A DNA stretch of 64,000 nt, taken from positions 1,798,001-1,862,000 of the forward strand of contig NZ_CP080766.1 in assembly GCF_019602855.1 (NCBI RefSeq). The letters run 5' to 3'. The DNA comes from Cupriavidus pinatubonensis. GTDB lineage: Bacteria > Pseudomonadota > Gammaproteobacteria > Burkholderiales > Burkholderiaceae. Both the position numbers and the translations under genes were made by a program. Shown piece by piece: positions 18,232-26,868 of the stretch. Each line of letters begins with the position of its first letter. Position 1 is the stretch's first letter. The notes beneath the pieces were generated by a model. The model saw only the letters and a program-made list of their open reading frames with translations. It had not been told where the DNA came from and searched no databases.

Positions 18232-19924
18232 TGCCAATCCAGTTCTTGATTACGCTGGCAACCAGGCGCGGGTCGCGTTGCGCGGCGTCGCGCACCAGCG
18301 CGAGATCGCTTTCATACTTCGCGGCCAGCCGCAGAACTTCCGGATTGGTCGGTTCCTCGGGTGGCAGCAGTTCGGCCGTAGTTTCGGCGGCCGGAGTGGG
18401 TGCCGGCAGGGGCGGGGTGGTGTAGCGGCGCAGGATCGGGCGCGCAATCTTGAACCACGCGAACAGTGCCAGCAGCGCCAGCAGCAGATAGCCCGCGCCG
18501 GTCTTGGCCAGGTCGATCATTTCAGGTTGTTTCCACAACGGCAGTTCAGGCGTGACTTCGCGATCGACCGTGAACGGGCTGTTCACCACATTGATCGAGT
18601 CGCCGCGGTCGGCCGAGAAGCCCATGGTTTCCTTGGTCAGGTTCTCGATCTGGGCCAGCAGTGCAGGCGGCAGCGGCTGGGCAACCATCTTGCCCTTGGC
18701 GTCGGCCAGTTGCCGGTAATTGACCACCACCGCGACGGACAGGCGGCGCACGCCACCTGGCGCCTGCTGCACGTGGCGAACGGTGCGGTCGAGTTCATAG
18801 TTGACGGTCGAATCGCGACGGTTGCTGCTCGGGCCGGTCGATGCGGTGCTCGTGGCGGCCTGTGCCTGGCCCGCTTGGGCGCCTTGCGGCTGCGCGGGTG
18901 CGCCGGCCTGGCCCGGTGCCTGTCCGGCACGCGGCGTTTGCGCCGTGGTGATCGGTGCCGCGGCAGGCGCCGGCGGCTGATTGGACAGCGCGCCCGGCAC
19001 GCCGCCCGGCGGCGTCGCACCCTGCTGGTTCGACTCGCTGGTCTGCTGGCTGCGGATGGCAGCGTGGGTCGGATCCTGGTTCGGCTTGTAGCTTTCGTCG
19101 GTGTGCTCGACGATCGAGAAATCGACGTCGGCCGTCACCTGTGCGCGCACATTGTCCTTGCCGACGATCGGCGTCAGGATCGATTCGATGCGCTTCAGGT
19201 AGTTCTGCTCCAGCGCCTGCACATACTTGAGCTGGGTCGCGTCGAGCATGCGCTCGTTGCCGCTGTTCGACAGTAGGTTGCCGTGCTGGTCGACGATGGA
19301 GATCGCCTTCGGCGTCAGTTCCGGCACGCTCGACGACACCAGGTGGCTGATCGCCGCGACCTGGCCTTCATCGATGGCGCGGCCGGGATAAAGCTGCAGC
19401 ACGATCGACGCCGTGGGCTTCTGGCGCTCGCGCACGAACAGCGTCGGCTTCGGAATGGCCAGGTGCACGCGTGCGGACTGCACGGCGGCGATCGATTCGA
19501 TCGAGCGCGCGAGCTCGCCTTCGAGCCCGCGCTGGTAATTGACCTGTTCGGCGAACTGGCTGATGCCGAACTTCTGGTTGTCCATCAGTTCCAGGCCCGT
19601 AGTGCCGCTCTTGGGCAGGCCTTGCGAAGCCAGGCGCAGACGCGTCTCATGGACCTTTTCCGCCGGGACCATCACGGCGCCGCCGCCTTCGGCGAACTTG
19701 TACGGCACGTTCATCTGCTGCAGCGACTGCAGCACCGCGCCGCCGTCGCGCTCGGACAGGTTGCTGTACAGCACCTTGTAGTCCGGCGCACGCGACCACA
19801 GCACGCCGACGGCGATGGCCGCAGCCAGCGCGGCGCCACCGAGCATCAGCGGCAGCTTGGGATTGGCCTTGAGGCGGTCGAGCACTTCGCCCGAGCGGCC
19901 GGGCAAGGACATTGCCGCGGTCAT
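18218..19924 (-). CDS. fliF: Flagellar MS-ring protein FliF
   Basis: A 568-aa inner-membrane ring protein, the base on which the basal body is built. A transmembrane helix at about residues 27-44 ([20 protein letters not shown]) is followed by ring-building domains ([36 protein letters not shown]), a disordered Pro/Ala/Gln-rich periplasmic loop near 290-360, and a second helix at about 455-475. The cytoplasmic C-terminal tail ends with the FliG-binding segment, including NWIGNDLR. It starts the minus-strand fliF-K operon and diverges from fliE. Confidence 0.96.
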   Translation of the reverse strand: MTAAMSLPGRSGEVLDRLKANPKLPLMLGGAALAAAIAVGVLWSRAPDYKVLYSNLSERDGGAVLQSLQQMNVPYKFAEGGGAVMVPAEKVHETRLRLASQGLPKSGTTGLELMDNQKFGISQFAEQVNYQRGLEGELARSIESIAAVQSARVHLAIPKPTLFVRERQKPTASIVLQLYPGRAIDEGQVAAISHLVSSSVPELTPKAISIVDQHGNLLSNSGNERMLDATQLKYVQALEQNYLKRIESILTPIVGKDNVRAQVTADVDFSIVEHTDESYKPNQDPTHAAIRSQQTSESNQQGATPPGGVPGALSNQPPAPAAAPITTAQTPRAGQAPGQAGAPAQPQGAQAGQAQAATSTASTGPSSNRRDSTVNYELDRTVRHVQQAPGGVRRLSVAVVVNYRQLADAKGKMVAQPLPPALLAQIENLTKETMGFSADRGDSINVVNSPFTVDREVTPELPLWKQPEMIDLAKTGAGYLLLALLALFAWFKIARPILRRYTTPPLPAPTPAAETTAELLPPEEPTNPEVLRLAAKYESDLALVRDAAQRDPRLVASVIKNWIGNDLR

Positions 19925-20382
19925 GCGCGCGCTCCGGCCATGGCCGGGCGATAGCCCCGATCGCTCTGGCGATGGTGGCCACCATGGACGTCGGCACGCC
20001 TTGCTTCGGCACGGCTCACTTCAGGCTGCTGAGAAAACACGCGTACTCCCGGGAGGGTTGTTCTGGAACACCGCGCCGGATTGGCAAACGCAAGGCAAAG
20101 CCCGCGCCTTTCCGGCACGGTAGCGATGATCGGTCAACGCGCTTGCGCACAATCTGGTGAATAGGCCGGGTTTTCCTCCCGATTTCGGCTGATGGCGCGC
20201 GGCGGGCGGCAGGTACGCTTGGCCCCGCTGAAATTGGGTGGCAAGCGCGCGCGATGGGACTGCAATGTGAATCTTGCGGCACGTCTCGACGGTATTTGCG
20301 CGGCTACCTGTCGTCTAACCCATGTCTAACCACAGGATCCGGCACCGATGCTTCCACCCGGGCCGGCAGGGGAACCCGCTTC
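19925..20382. other. Divergent fliF/fliE intergenic region (458 bp)
   Basis: This gap should carry the promoters for both fliF (minus) and fliE (plus). No good match to the sigma-28 consensus or to a sigma-54 -24/-12 element was found on either strand. The only conspicuous element is an 8-base direct repeat GTCTAACC at 20313-20320 and 20324-20331, 52-70 bases before the fliE ATG; the 11-base period would place both copies on one face of the helix, as for an activator site. FlhDC control is plausible but not shown. Confidence 0.4.
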
Positions 20383-20706
20383 ATGACCACGCTCTCTCCC
20401 ATCGAAGGCATGCTGCAGCAGCTGCGCGGCCTGGCCCAGACCGCGGCCGGCACCAGTTCGCAGGCTGCCGCACCGGCGGCCTCCGGCGGCTTCGCCGGCG
20501 AACTGCAGCGCAGCCTGAGCCGCATCAATGCCACGCAGGAACGCGCCTACGGCCTGTCCGAAGCTTTTGAACTTGGCAAGCCGGGCGTGGCGCTCAATGA
20601 CGTGATGATCGAACTGCAAAAGGCCAATGTGTCGTTCCAGACCGGCGTGCAGGTGAGGAACCGGCTGGTGCAGGCGTATCAGGAAATGATGAATATGCCG
20701 GTGTAA
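20383..20706 (+). CDS. fliE: Flagellar hook-basal body protein FliE
   Basis: A 107-aa rod-MS ring junction protein. The C-terminal half shows the conserved LNDVMIELQKANVSFQTGVQVRNRLVQAYQEMMNMPV signature (in pieces ELQKANVSFQ and RNRLVQAYQEIM-like) that inserts into the rod. The ATG at 20383 yields the family length; GGGGA lies about 12 bases upstream. It is transcribed divergently from fliF and is monocistronic, ending in a palindrome and terminator before the convergent flhB-like gene. Confidence 0.95.
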   Translation: MTTLSPIEGMLQQLRGLAQTAAGTSSQAAAPAASGGFAGELQRSLSRINATQERAYGLSEAFELGKPGVALNDVMIELQKANVSFQTGVQVRNRLVQAYQEMMNMPV

Positions 20707-20707
20707 G

Positions 20708-20780
20708 GCCATGCCGGCATGGCGCCGGCAAACCGGATGTCAGGCAGCCCCTGTGCCGCGAACGCGGGCAGGGGCTGTTT
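20708..20780 (+). terminator. Palindrome and terminator after fliE
   Basis: A perfect 16-base palindrome GCCATGCC/GGCATGGC (20708-20723) begins one base after the fliE stop. A second hairpin, CAGCCCCTG (20745-20753) with CAGGGGCTG (20769-20777), is followed by TTT. The second stem is the likelier terminator and may also serve the convergent flhB-like gene. Confidence 0.6.
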
Positions 20781-20800
20781 CCATTCAGGGAACAACGGGA

Positions 20801-21082
20801 TCAGACCGGAGCCTCGGGGCCGGATTCCAGTTGGTAGAGCCAGGCAAGCAGCTCCGCAATGGCAACGTACAGTTGCGGCGGGATATGGCTGTCCAGGTCC
20901 ACCTGCATCAGCAGGTTCACGAGCGTGGGAGAGCCGTGCACATAGACGCCGGCTTCCCGCGCACGGGCAATGATGGCCTCGGCGACGACGCCATAGCCCT
21001 TGGCCACCACTCGAGGTGCCTTGTCGTCCGTCTGGTACGACAGTGCGATGGCGGCGCCGCGGTTCGGATCGGCTTCGCTCAT
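20801..21082 (-). CDS. Stand-alone FlhB C-terminal-domain protein
   Basis: A 93-aa protein homologous only to the cytoplasmic C-terminal domain of FlhB/YscU export-switch proteins. AIALSYQTDDKAPRVVAKGYG matches FlhB after its autocleavage site, but the NPTH motif itself is replaced (DPNRG), so it would not self-cleave. Proteins of this type are called FlhB2 or FlhX. A study-supported role for such paralogues is partial substitution for FlhB-CC; here that is inference. It overlaps the upstream fliK-like gene by 4 bases (ATGA), indicating coupling. Confidence 0.88.
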   Translation of the reverse strand: MSEADPNRGAAIALSYQTDDKAPRVVAKGYGVVAEAIIARAREAGVYVHGSPTLVNLLMQVDLDSHIPPQLYVAIAELLAWLYQLESGPEAPV

Positions 21083-22401
21083 GCCGCGCCTCCGTTTTCC
21101 ATGCTGTCGCGTGTTTCGACGTTCAGGCGCTGCAACGCGATGCCTTGCGCTTCGAGCTGGCTGCGCAGCTGCGGACGCGCCGCGATGAAGCGCGCGGCGA
21201 CATCGGTCTCGGCCGTTGCCAGGCGGGCTTCGAGGCCATTCGGACCGAGTGTCAGCACGGCCTCGACCATGCCGAGCTTCGGCAACTGCAGCCGCAGACG
21301 GCTGGACCACTGCCGCGCATCCGATGCGTCTTGACTGGCCGCGTCGTCTTCATGGCGCGTGATGTCCCATTCCATCGGCGTGCCGGGCCACGCTTCGCCG
21401 GCGAAGCGGAACTGTTGCGTAGCCAGCAGTTCCAGCTGCTGGCGCACGACACCTTCGGTGGACGGGTGAATGGCTGGTCCCTGCGCCGCTTGCTGTTGCG
21501 CGGGCTCGGGGCCGGCACTCAGGTCCATCAGCACGCTGTGGCGTGGCGCGGCGGCTTGCTCCGGGGCGCGCCCCGCGTCGGCCGTGGCCTGGTAGGCCTG
21601 CGTGGCGACCGAGCCAGCGGAAGGCCGGGACGGCATGCCATCCGGCGATGCCTCTCTGCTGTAAGACGCATGCGAGCCCATGCCCTGGCGTACGCCTTGT
21701 TCGAACGGCGCGTGGTTGTGGGCGACACGCGGGTTGCCTGGCGCTGCCAGCGCTTCGGCAAGCAACTGCGAGGCAGGGATGGGGACCGGGCCGGCGGCGC
21801 GTGGCACATCGGCGGCCGTGGAGCTGTTGGAACCTGACGGGCCGCTGTACGTCAGCATCGGCGCCTCGGGTCCGGCTTTCGCACCCGGCGGCGCGAAGGG
21901 CGCATTAGGCAGCAGCGGCTGGCCGAGCGGGGCTTGCGGCTGTTGCAGGATGCTGGCCAGTGGCCGCGAACCCGCAACCCATTGCGCCAGGTGCGATTCG
22001 TAGAACAGTCCGCTCTCATCCACCTTATTGGCCAGCGCCGTCGCCACGGTTGCCGTGTTGCCGGTCGTCGGCGGAGCGGGAAGCAAGGGGCCAGCCGAGC
22101 GCAGTGGCTGCGCAGGCGTGCCGTCCATCAGCGTGAGGATGGCGCGCGCGGCAAAGCTCAGCGACTCGCGCGTGGAGGCGCCGGGCAGCAGCGTGGCCTG
22201 GCCCGGCTGGCCATTGGCAGCCCTGGCGGCCTGGCTGTTGCGGATGGCCTGGTCGGTCGAGTTCTGCACGCCCGACTCGGATGCGTCCAGCACGGGCTGG
22301 AGCAGCGCAACCTTGTCGAGCGTGGACAGGCCCGTGCGCAGTTGTTGCGGATCGAGCGTCTGGACGGAACTCAGTCCGGGAGGAAGATGGATGCCGGTCA
22401 T
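21079..22401 (-). CDS. FliK-like hook-length control domain protein
   Basis: A 440-aa protein with a long low-complexity Ala/Pro/Gln-rich N-terminal region and a C-terminal Flg_hook-type domain (about 350-430: WSSRLRLQLPKLGMVEAVLTLGPNGLEARLATAETDVAARF). It resembles FliK in architecture but is distinct from the canonical fliK at 13061-14530. It lies between fliT and the flhB-like gene and overlaps the latter by 4 bases. The two proteins therefore pair a FliK-like and an FlhB-C-like partner in one operon. Whether they act in hook-length control or in another switch is unknown. Confidence 0.8.
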   Translation of the reverse strand: MTGIHLPPGLSSVQTLDPQQLRTGLSTLDKVALLQPVLDASESGVQNSTDQAIRNSQAARAANGQPGQATLLPGASTRESLSFAARAILTLMDGTPAQPLRSAGPLLPAPPTTGNTATVATALANKVDESGLFYESHLAQWVAGSRPLASILQQPQAPLGQPLLPNAPFAPPGAKAGPEAPMLTYSGPSGSNSSTAADVPRAAGPVPIPASQLLAEALAAPGNPRVAHNHAPFEQGVRQGMGSHASYSREASPDGMPSRPSAGSVATQAYQATADAGRAPEQAAAPRHSVLMDLSAGPEPAQQQAAQGPAIHPSTEGVVRQQLELLATQQFRFAGEAWPGTPMEWDITRHEDDAASQDASDARQWSSRLRLQLPKLGMVEAVLTLGPNGLEARLATAETDVAARFIAARPQLRSQLEAQGIALQRLNVETRDSMENGGAA

Positions 22402-22452
22402 GTTGCCGGGACAGACGAGCGGCGGGCCTCTTGGGACTCGCCGCGCAAAGCG

Positions 22453-22785
22453 TTACGCCGTCGCGCCGTAGGCGGCGGACAGGTCGAACTGGCGGCGCGA
22501 GCTGGTCAGCAGGCTGCCAATGCGGCGGAGTTCGGGCATGGCCAGGTCACGGATACGCGCGTCGTACGTCAGGATGCGGTCCAGCAACTGGTAGCGGCGC
22601 ATGCGCTCGGCATCCGAGAGCGACGCTTCATGGTCGAGCTGGCGCAGCCGGTCGACCAGCACCAGGTAGCCGCTCTGCAGTTCGGCGACGGTATCCCAGT
22701 CCGCGGCCTGCGCGGCTTCGAACATGCGGCCAGACAGCACGAGGATTTCCTCGTAGCAGGTGACGATGGGAGAGAATTGAGCCAT
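22453..22785 (-). CDS. fliT: Flagellar chaperone FliT
   Basis: A 110-aa helical protein in the position of FliT, the export chaperone of the filament cap FliD (and FlhDC antagonist in enterics). Sequence is consistent with a four-helix bundle: IVTCYEEILVLSGRMFEAAQAADWDTVAEL and LDRILTYDARIRDLAMPELRRIGSLL. The ATG at 22785 is chosen because upstream codons run into fliS. Conservation of FliT is low, so the call rests on synteny (fliD-fliS-fliT) together with size and fold. Confidence 0.8.
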   Translation of the reverse strand: MAQFSPIVTCYEEILVLSGRMFEAAQAADWDTVAELQSGYLVLVDRLRQLDHEASLSDAERMRRYQLLDRILTYDARIRDLAMPELRRIGSLLTSSRRQFDLSAAYGATA

Positions 22786-22807
22786 TTCGGTAGCCTTGCA
22801 GCGTAAA

Positions 22808-23212
22808 TTATTGCTCTGCCTGCTGGGACGTCTCGTCGATCTGCGCCCAGGCCGAAGCCAGGCTTTCCAGCAGCCGGTCGACTTCGTCGAGCATGTCGCC
22901 ATCGCTGTGCAGGTTGGCCAGCATCAGGCGCCGCACCATGTATTCGTACAGCGACTCGAGGTTGGCGGAGATCTCGCCGCCCGCCTCGTGGTCCAGCACG
23001 GCGCGCAGGCCGTTGTCGACGATGTCGATGGCCTTGGAGATGGCATTGCCGCGCGCCACGATCTCGCCGTTCTCCAGATGGAACTTTGCCCTCGCGATGG
23101 CAGCGCGCGCGCCGTCATACAGCATTGTGATGAGCTTGATGGGACTGGCACTCATGGCGCCGGTCTGGACCCCAACCTGGGCGTAGGCGTTGATGGCTTG
23201 GCGGGCGAACAT
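22808..23212 (-). CDS. fliS: Flagellar export chaperone FliS
   Basis: A 134-aa FliS that binds the C-terminal D0 domain of flagellin and blocks premature polymerisation. Conserved features are AYAQVGVQTGAMSASPIKLITMLYDGA near the front (with the Tyr-rich flagellin groove) and ISANLESLYEYMVRRLMLAN. The start codon is followed by the typical FARQAINAY. It lies 21 bases beyond fliD and 22 bases before fliT in the same minus-strand unit. Confidence 0.95.
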   Translation of the reverse strand: MFARQAINAYAQVGVQTGAMSASPIKLITMLYDGARAAIARAKFHLENGEIVARGNAISKAIDIVDNGLRAVLDHEAGGEISANLESLYEYMVRRLMLANLHSDGDMLDEVDRLLESLASAWAQIDETSQQAEQ

Positions 23213-23233
23213 GGTTTGCTCTCGTTAAGGCGG

Positions 23234-24649
23234 TTACTTGCTCGATGCGTTGTTCAGCGCGGTGAACTGCTGCGTCAGGTAGCTGCTGGTGCGATTCATC
23301 TGGCTGACCATTAGGTCCAGCTGGGTGAACTGGGCCTTGTAGCGGTCCATGGTTGTGTTGATACGATCCTGCGAGTCGCTATAGTTCTTTTCCAGATCCT
23401 TCAGCGTCTTGGTGATGCCGTCCTGCGCGGTCTTGAGCGAACCGTTTGTGGCCGACAGGCCGTCAACATAGCCGCTTACCTGCTTGCCGATGCCGCCGGT
23501 GCCCGTGGTGCTCGAGAACATGGCAGTGACGCCGGCAAGATTGTTGTTGAGCGCCTTGGTCAGCTTGGTATCGTCAACCGACATGGTACCGGTCTTGCCG
23601 TCGAATTTGATGCCAATATCTGCCAGCGAGATAGAACCGCCGTTGCCGTCCGGCATGGTGCCGCCAAGCATGGAGCGCAGGCGCATCTGGATGGAGCGCA
23701 GCGTGCCGTCGCCGGTCAGTGGCGACGAGCTTTGCTTGGACGTATCGAATGCAGTGAGCGACTTCGCCGTGGTCTGGATATTGTTGTACGCGGTAACGAA
23801 GGCCTGGATCGACGACTTGATCGAATCGTAGTCACGCGTGACCGTCAGCGAGGTGGTGCCTTCCTTGGTCAGGTTCATCGTGAGGCCCTGGCCGGCGTCG
23901 ACCACGGCATTGCTCTGGCTGACGATATCGATGCCATTCACCTTCAGCGTGGCATTGGCCGGGGGCACCTTCTGCTCCATGGCATTCGTCGTTGCCGAGG
24001 GATCGAAGCCGACGATATTGTTCAGCGCCGCACTGCCCGACGACACGCGCATGGTGGCCTGCGTGCCGGTCTTGTCGGAGGTCAGCACCAGGCGATACGG
24101 GGTGCTGCTGCCATCATTGATGATGCTGGCGGTCACGCCTACGCCGGCCTTGTTGATGGCGTCACGGATATCCTGCAGCGAGGCGTTGTTCGCAATCGTG
24201 ACCTTCTTGGTGCTGGTCGGTGTGGCGGTCGGATCCGCCGCGAGTGCTTCGCCGAAGTCGAAGACGATCTCGCCGCTGGTGCCGGCAATGGCAGCCTTCT
24301 GATCGGCAATCTGGCCGCTGACCAGCGATTGCGCGGTAGCCAGCGTCTTGACGGTAATGCTGTAGTTGCCCGGTACGGCGTTGGATGCCGTGGTCACCGA
24401 CATGATGTCAGTCGAGCCCACCGTGGCCTTGACGGCACCGAACGTCGTGGCGTCGCCAAGCTTCTTGGCGGCGGCCTGGTATGCAGTCAACACGCTCTGC
24501 ACCTGCCCAAAAGCCGACAGCTTTGCCTGGAAGCTCGTGGCCCGCTTGTCGATGGCGTCGAGCGGTGCCTGCTCGGCGGTTTTCAGTTGGTCGAGCAGGC
24601 TGGTCAGGTCCAGGTTCGAGCCGACGCCAAGGGCGGAGATCGCTGCCAT
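23234..24649 (-). CDS. fliD: Flagellar filament cap protein FliD
   Basis: A 471-aa hook-associated protein 2, the cap that folds flagellin subunits at the filament tip. N-terminal SALGVGSNLDLTSLLDQL and C-terminal YKAQFTQLDLMVSQMNRTSSYLTQQFTAL are the conserved coiled-coil D0/D1 segments; the central part carries the FliD_C domain with SLADIGIKFDGKTGTMSVD. The ATG is well defined by conservation. Downstream are fliS and fliT, upstream flaG; all are probably one transcription unit. Confidence 0.96.
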   Translation of the reverse strand: MAAISALGVGSNLDLTSLLDQLKTAEQAPLDAIDKRATSFQAKLSAFGQVQSVLTAYQAAAKKLGDATTFGAVKATVGSTDIMSVTTASNAVPGNYSITVKTLATAQSLVSGQIADQKAAIAGTSGEIVFDFGEALAADPTATPTSTKKVTIANNASLQDIRDAINKAGVGVTASIINDGSSTPYRLVLTSDKTGTQATMRVSSGSAALNNIVGFDPSATTNAMEQKVPPANATLKVNGIDIVSQSNAVVDAGQGLTMNLTKEGTTSLTVTRDYDSIKSSIQAFVTAYNNIQTTAKSLTAFDTSKQSSSPLTGDGTLRSIQMRLRSMLGGTMPDGNGGSISLADIGIKFDGKTGTMSVDDTKLTKALNNNLAGVTAMFSSTTGTGGIGKQVSGYVDGLSATNGSLKTAQDGITKTLKDLEKNYSDSQDRINTTMDRYKAQFTQLDLMVSQMNRTSSYLTQQFTALNNASSK

Positions 24650-24699
24650 GTTGTTTTTACCTCTTCTTCAATTGACGTGACTTCGTATGGTGAGCGCGC

Positions 24700-25071
24700 T
24701 TACACGGCCTGGCTGACGAACAGTCCCTGCAGCTTGTCGATGGCGCTTGCGATTCGCAGTACCTCTACGGTGGGCATCTGCCGGATCAGTTCGCCGGTTT
24801 CCTTGTCGACCACCTTGGTGATGACGCGGTGCGTGCTTTCGTCGATCTCGAAGCGCAGGCTGATCGACGTTGACTTCAGTGCCTCGACCAGTTCGCCGAC
24901 GGCAGCGGAGGTATCCACCGAACCCGCCGCGCCAGTCTTTCCGCTGTCGTCCTGGCCATTGCCAACAACGGGAAAGGAGACGCCTGTCGGTGCCTGGACG
25001 CCAATGGTGCTGGCGGGCACATCGGAAGGAAGTCGCACTGCGACCGGAGTCACTGAAGAAGGAGACGCCAT
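24700..25071 (-). CDS. flaG: FlaG family protein
   Basis: A 123-aa FlaG protein. The N-terminal 60 residues are variable and disordered; the C-terminal domain LRFEIDESTHRVITKVVDKETGELIRQMP(T)VEVLRIA is the defining FlaG signature. FlaG modulates filament length in several bacteria, possibly through FliD. GGAG seven bases before the ATG at 25071 supports that start; an in-frame ATG at 25083 lacks a ribosome-binding site. It is situated between fliC and fliD as in many beta-proteobacteria. Confidence 0.92.
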   Translation of the reverse strand: MASPSSVTPVAVRLPSDVPASTIGVQAPTGVSFPVVGNGQDDSGKTGAAGSVDTSAAVGELVEALKSTSISLRFEIDESTHRVITKVVDKETGELIRQMPTVEVLRIASAIDKLQGLFVSQAV

Positions 25072-25118
25072 GATTTGCTCCATCCGGTTTGGCGTGAATC
25101 AACATCGGAAAGAAACGC

Positions 25119-25144
25119 TTTGCAGGCAGTGGTCTGCCTGCAAA
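25119..25144. repeat. Perfect hairpin between fliC and flaG
   Basis: TTTGCAGGCAG (25119-25129) and CTGCCTGCAAA (25134-25144) are perfect 11-base complements with a TGGT loop. The element lies between the fliC terminator and the flaG start codon and has no T-tract, so it is more likely an mRNA structure or operator than a second terminator. Confidence 0.7.
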
Positions 25145-25155
25145 ACGCTCCCGGC

Positions 25156-25188
25156 AAAAAGGCCGGGCCTTGCGGCCCAGCCTTTTTT
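25156..25188 (-). terminator. fliC terminator
   Basis: On the minus strand AGGCTGGGCC-GCAA-GGCCCGGCCT forms a 10-bp stem (with one G-U type mismatch) followed by TTTTTGCC, starting 17 bases beyond the fliC stop. The stem is flanked by A and T runs, so it should work in both directions. Confidence 0.88.
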
Positions 25189-25204
25189 GCCAGCGCAGGT
25201 GCGA

Positions 25205-26326
25205 TTAACGCAGCAGCGACAGCACGCCTTGAGTGGTCTGGTTGGCTTGCGCCAGAACCGAGGTACCAGCCTGTTGCAGGATGTTCGCGCGGGTCATGTT
25301 CGACACTTCCGTTGCGTAGTCTGCATCCTGAATGCGCGAGCGCGAAGCCGACAGGTTCGTCACGGTCGTGCCCAGGTTGGCGATGGCCGAGTCAAAACGG
25401 TTTTGCACGGCACCCAGCGAGCTGCGCAGGTCGTCGACCTTCGACAGGGCGGCGTCGATGGCAGCCAGCGGGTTTTGGGTAGCGGCCGACAGCGGCTTGC
25501 TCGAATCAAACGTGACGGTTGCCGTCGGGGTGGCGGTGGTCGTGCCTTGGGCGGCGTCCTTGACGGTGATCGTGGCCGCGTAGAAATCGGTGCCGTTCTG
25601 GACGAACCAGCGGCCGTTGTCATCTTGCACCAGCGTGTTGGCGGTGCCGCCGTTCGCATCCGTGAACGTCATGTCCGCTGCGGCGACGTCGACGCTGGCG
25701 CCGGTGTTGTCGCGGCCCTGGACCACAGCATTTTCACCAGTGGCGGTGTTGGCGCTGTTATAGGCGTACGGCGTCGTGGTACCGGCCGACGACGGGCCGG
25801 CTACGTTCAGGGTGTTCAGGCCCAGCGTGGTGGCGTTGATCTGCTTCAGGTCGATGCTGATGGTTTCGCCGTCGTTGGCGCCAACCTGCACAGCCATCTT
25901 CGAGTTGCTGGCCAGGACCTTCACGCCGTTGAACTGCGTCTGCGACGAAACGCGGTCGATTTCGTCCAGGCGTTGCTTGATTTCAGCCTGGACCGAAGCC
26001 AGGTCGGAGCCCGAGTTCGAACCGTTGGCGGCCTGCACGCTCAGTTCACGGATACGTTGCAGGTTGTTGTTGACTTCGGTCAGTGCGCCTTCGGTCGTTT
26101 GCGCCAGCGAGATGCCGTCGTTGGCGTTGCGCTGGGCTTGGGTCAGGCCGCGGATGTTGGCGGTGAAGCGGTTCGCAATGGCTTGGCCAGCAGCGTCATC
26201 CTTGGCGCTGTTGATGCGCAGACCCGACGACAGGCGTTGGATCGCGGTGTTCAGCGACGATTGCGAAGCGTTCAGGTTGTTCTGAGTCATCAGAGACAAC
26301 GAATTGGTATTAATGACTTGCGCCAT
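25205..26326 (-). CDS. fliC: Flagellin
   Basis: A 373-aa flagellin, the filament subunit. The D0/D1 regions are intact at both ends: AQVINTNSLSLMTQNNLNAS and LSSGLRINSAKDDAAGQAIA at the N terminus, SRIQDADYATEVSNMTRANILQQAG and ANQTTQGVLSLLR at the C terminus. The middle (about 175-275) is the variable, surface-exposed D2/D3 region rich in Thr/Asn/Asp. AGGAG lies 8 bases before the ATG and a sigma-28 promoter about 96 bases upstream. It is a single-gene transcript ending in a strong terminator. Confidence 0.98.
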   Translation of the reverse strand: MAQVINTNSLSLMTQNNLNASQSSLNTAIQRLSSGLRINSAKDDAAGQAIANRFTANIRGLTQAQRNANDGISLAQTTEGALTEVNNNLQRIRELSVQAANGSNSGSDLASVQAEIKQRLDEIDRVSSQTQFNGVKVLASNSKMAVQVGANDGETISIDLKQINATTLGLNTLNVAGPSSAGTTTPYAYNSANTATGENAVVQGRDNTGASVDVAAADMTFTDANGGTANTLVQDDNGRWFVQNGTDFYAATITVKDAAQGTTTATPTATVTFDSSKPLSAATQNPLAAIDAALSKVDDLRSSLGAVQNRFDSAIANLGTTVTNLSASRSRIQDADYATEVSNMTRANILQQAGTSVLAQANQTTQGVLSLLR

Positions 26327-26421
26327 TTACGACTCCTGTATGCAAAGTTTTGGGCATTCCGGCAGTTGCCGTAACGTTGGCTGCCTGCTTTGCAGGGCGT
26401 AGAGTGCCTCCGTTGTTTGGG

Positions 26422-26448
26422 TTATCGACAGGTGTCGCGAAAGGTTTA
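26422..26448 (-). promoter_or_regulatory. Sigma-28 (FliA) promoter of fliC
   Basis: On the minus strand TAAA (26448-26445), a 15-base spacer and GTCGATAA (26429-26422) match the FliA consensus TAAA-N15-GCCGATAA with a single mismatch. It lies 96 bases upstream of the fliC ATG, giving a leader of roughly 85-90 bases. Confidence 0.92.
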
Positions 26449-26547
26449 GAGTGACTTTTTCGCAGGATTGCAACAGCCGAGATGGCCGCGGCTCGCTCGT
26501 TGCGGACGGCTGCAGCGTGTCTGGCGCGGCCGCGTTGTGGCCGTACT

Positions 26548-26868
26548 TCAGCGCCGCCGGCGCTTGCGCGGCATGTAGATGGGTACGAAATCCGGCGAGG
26601 TGTCGGTTTCGGGGGCGGGCAAGGCTTCGCCGCCAGCGCTGGCCTGCGTGATCATGGCAATCGCATGCTTGTATACGACCACCGGCCTGGTGTCCTGCAT
26701 GTCCTTGCCAAGCAAGAGCAGGTAGTCGTCCAGGGCGAGCACTACGCCTTGCAGCCGGGTGCCGTTGCACAGGAGCACGACAACCGGGATGCGGCTTCCC
26801 GCGTGGAGGCCGAGTTGCTGGTGCTGCAGTTTCCGGCTGTCTCGTGGGGGCCTGGTTTCCTTCTTCAC
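26548..26868 (-). CDS. Hfq-like (LSm-domain) protein with basic tail
   Basis: A 106-aa protein with an LSm fold like Hfq. Residues about 25-72 align with the Hfq core: SRIPVVVLLCNGTRLQG matches Hfq RVPVSIYLVNGIKLQG, and VVVYKHAIAMI (YKHAI at 66-70) matches the Hfq VYKHAISTV signature. The usual N-terminal QDPFLN, which builds the proximal U-binding site, is replaced by LQHQQLG, and the C terminus ends in RKRRRR. The start is GTG at 26868 with GGAG at 5-base spacing. It lies 220 bases upstream of fliC on the same strand. An RNA-binding role is inferred; it is not the main hfq (no hflX context). Confidence 0.75.
   Translation of the reverse strand: MKKETRPPRDSRKLQHQQLGLHAGSRIPVVVLLCNGTRLQGVVLALDDYLLLLGKDMQDTRPVVVYKHAIAMITQASAGGEALPAPETDTSPDFVPIYMPRKRRRR

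Noticed and set aside
23732..26374. Long plus-strand open frame opposite fliD, flaG and fliC
   Set aside because: It crosses three real genes, their terminator and the fliC start; no family features are present.
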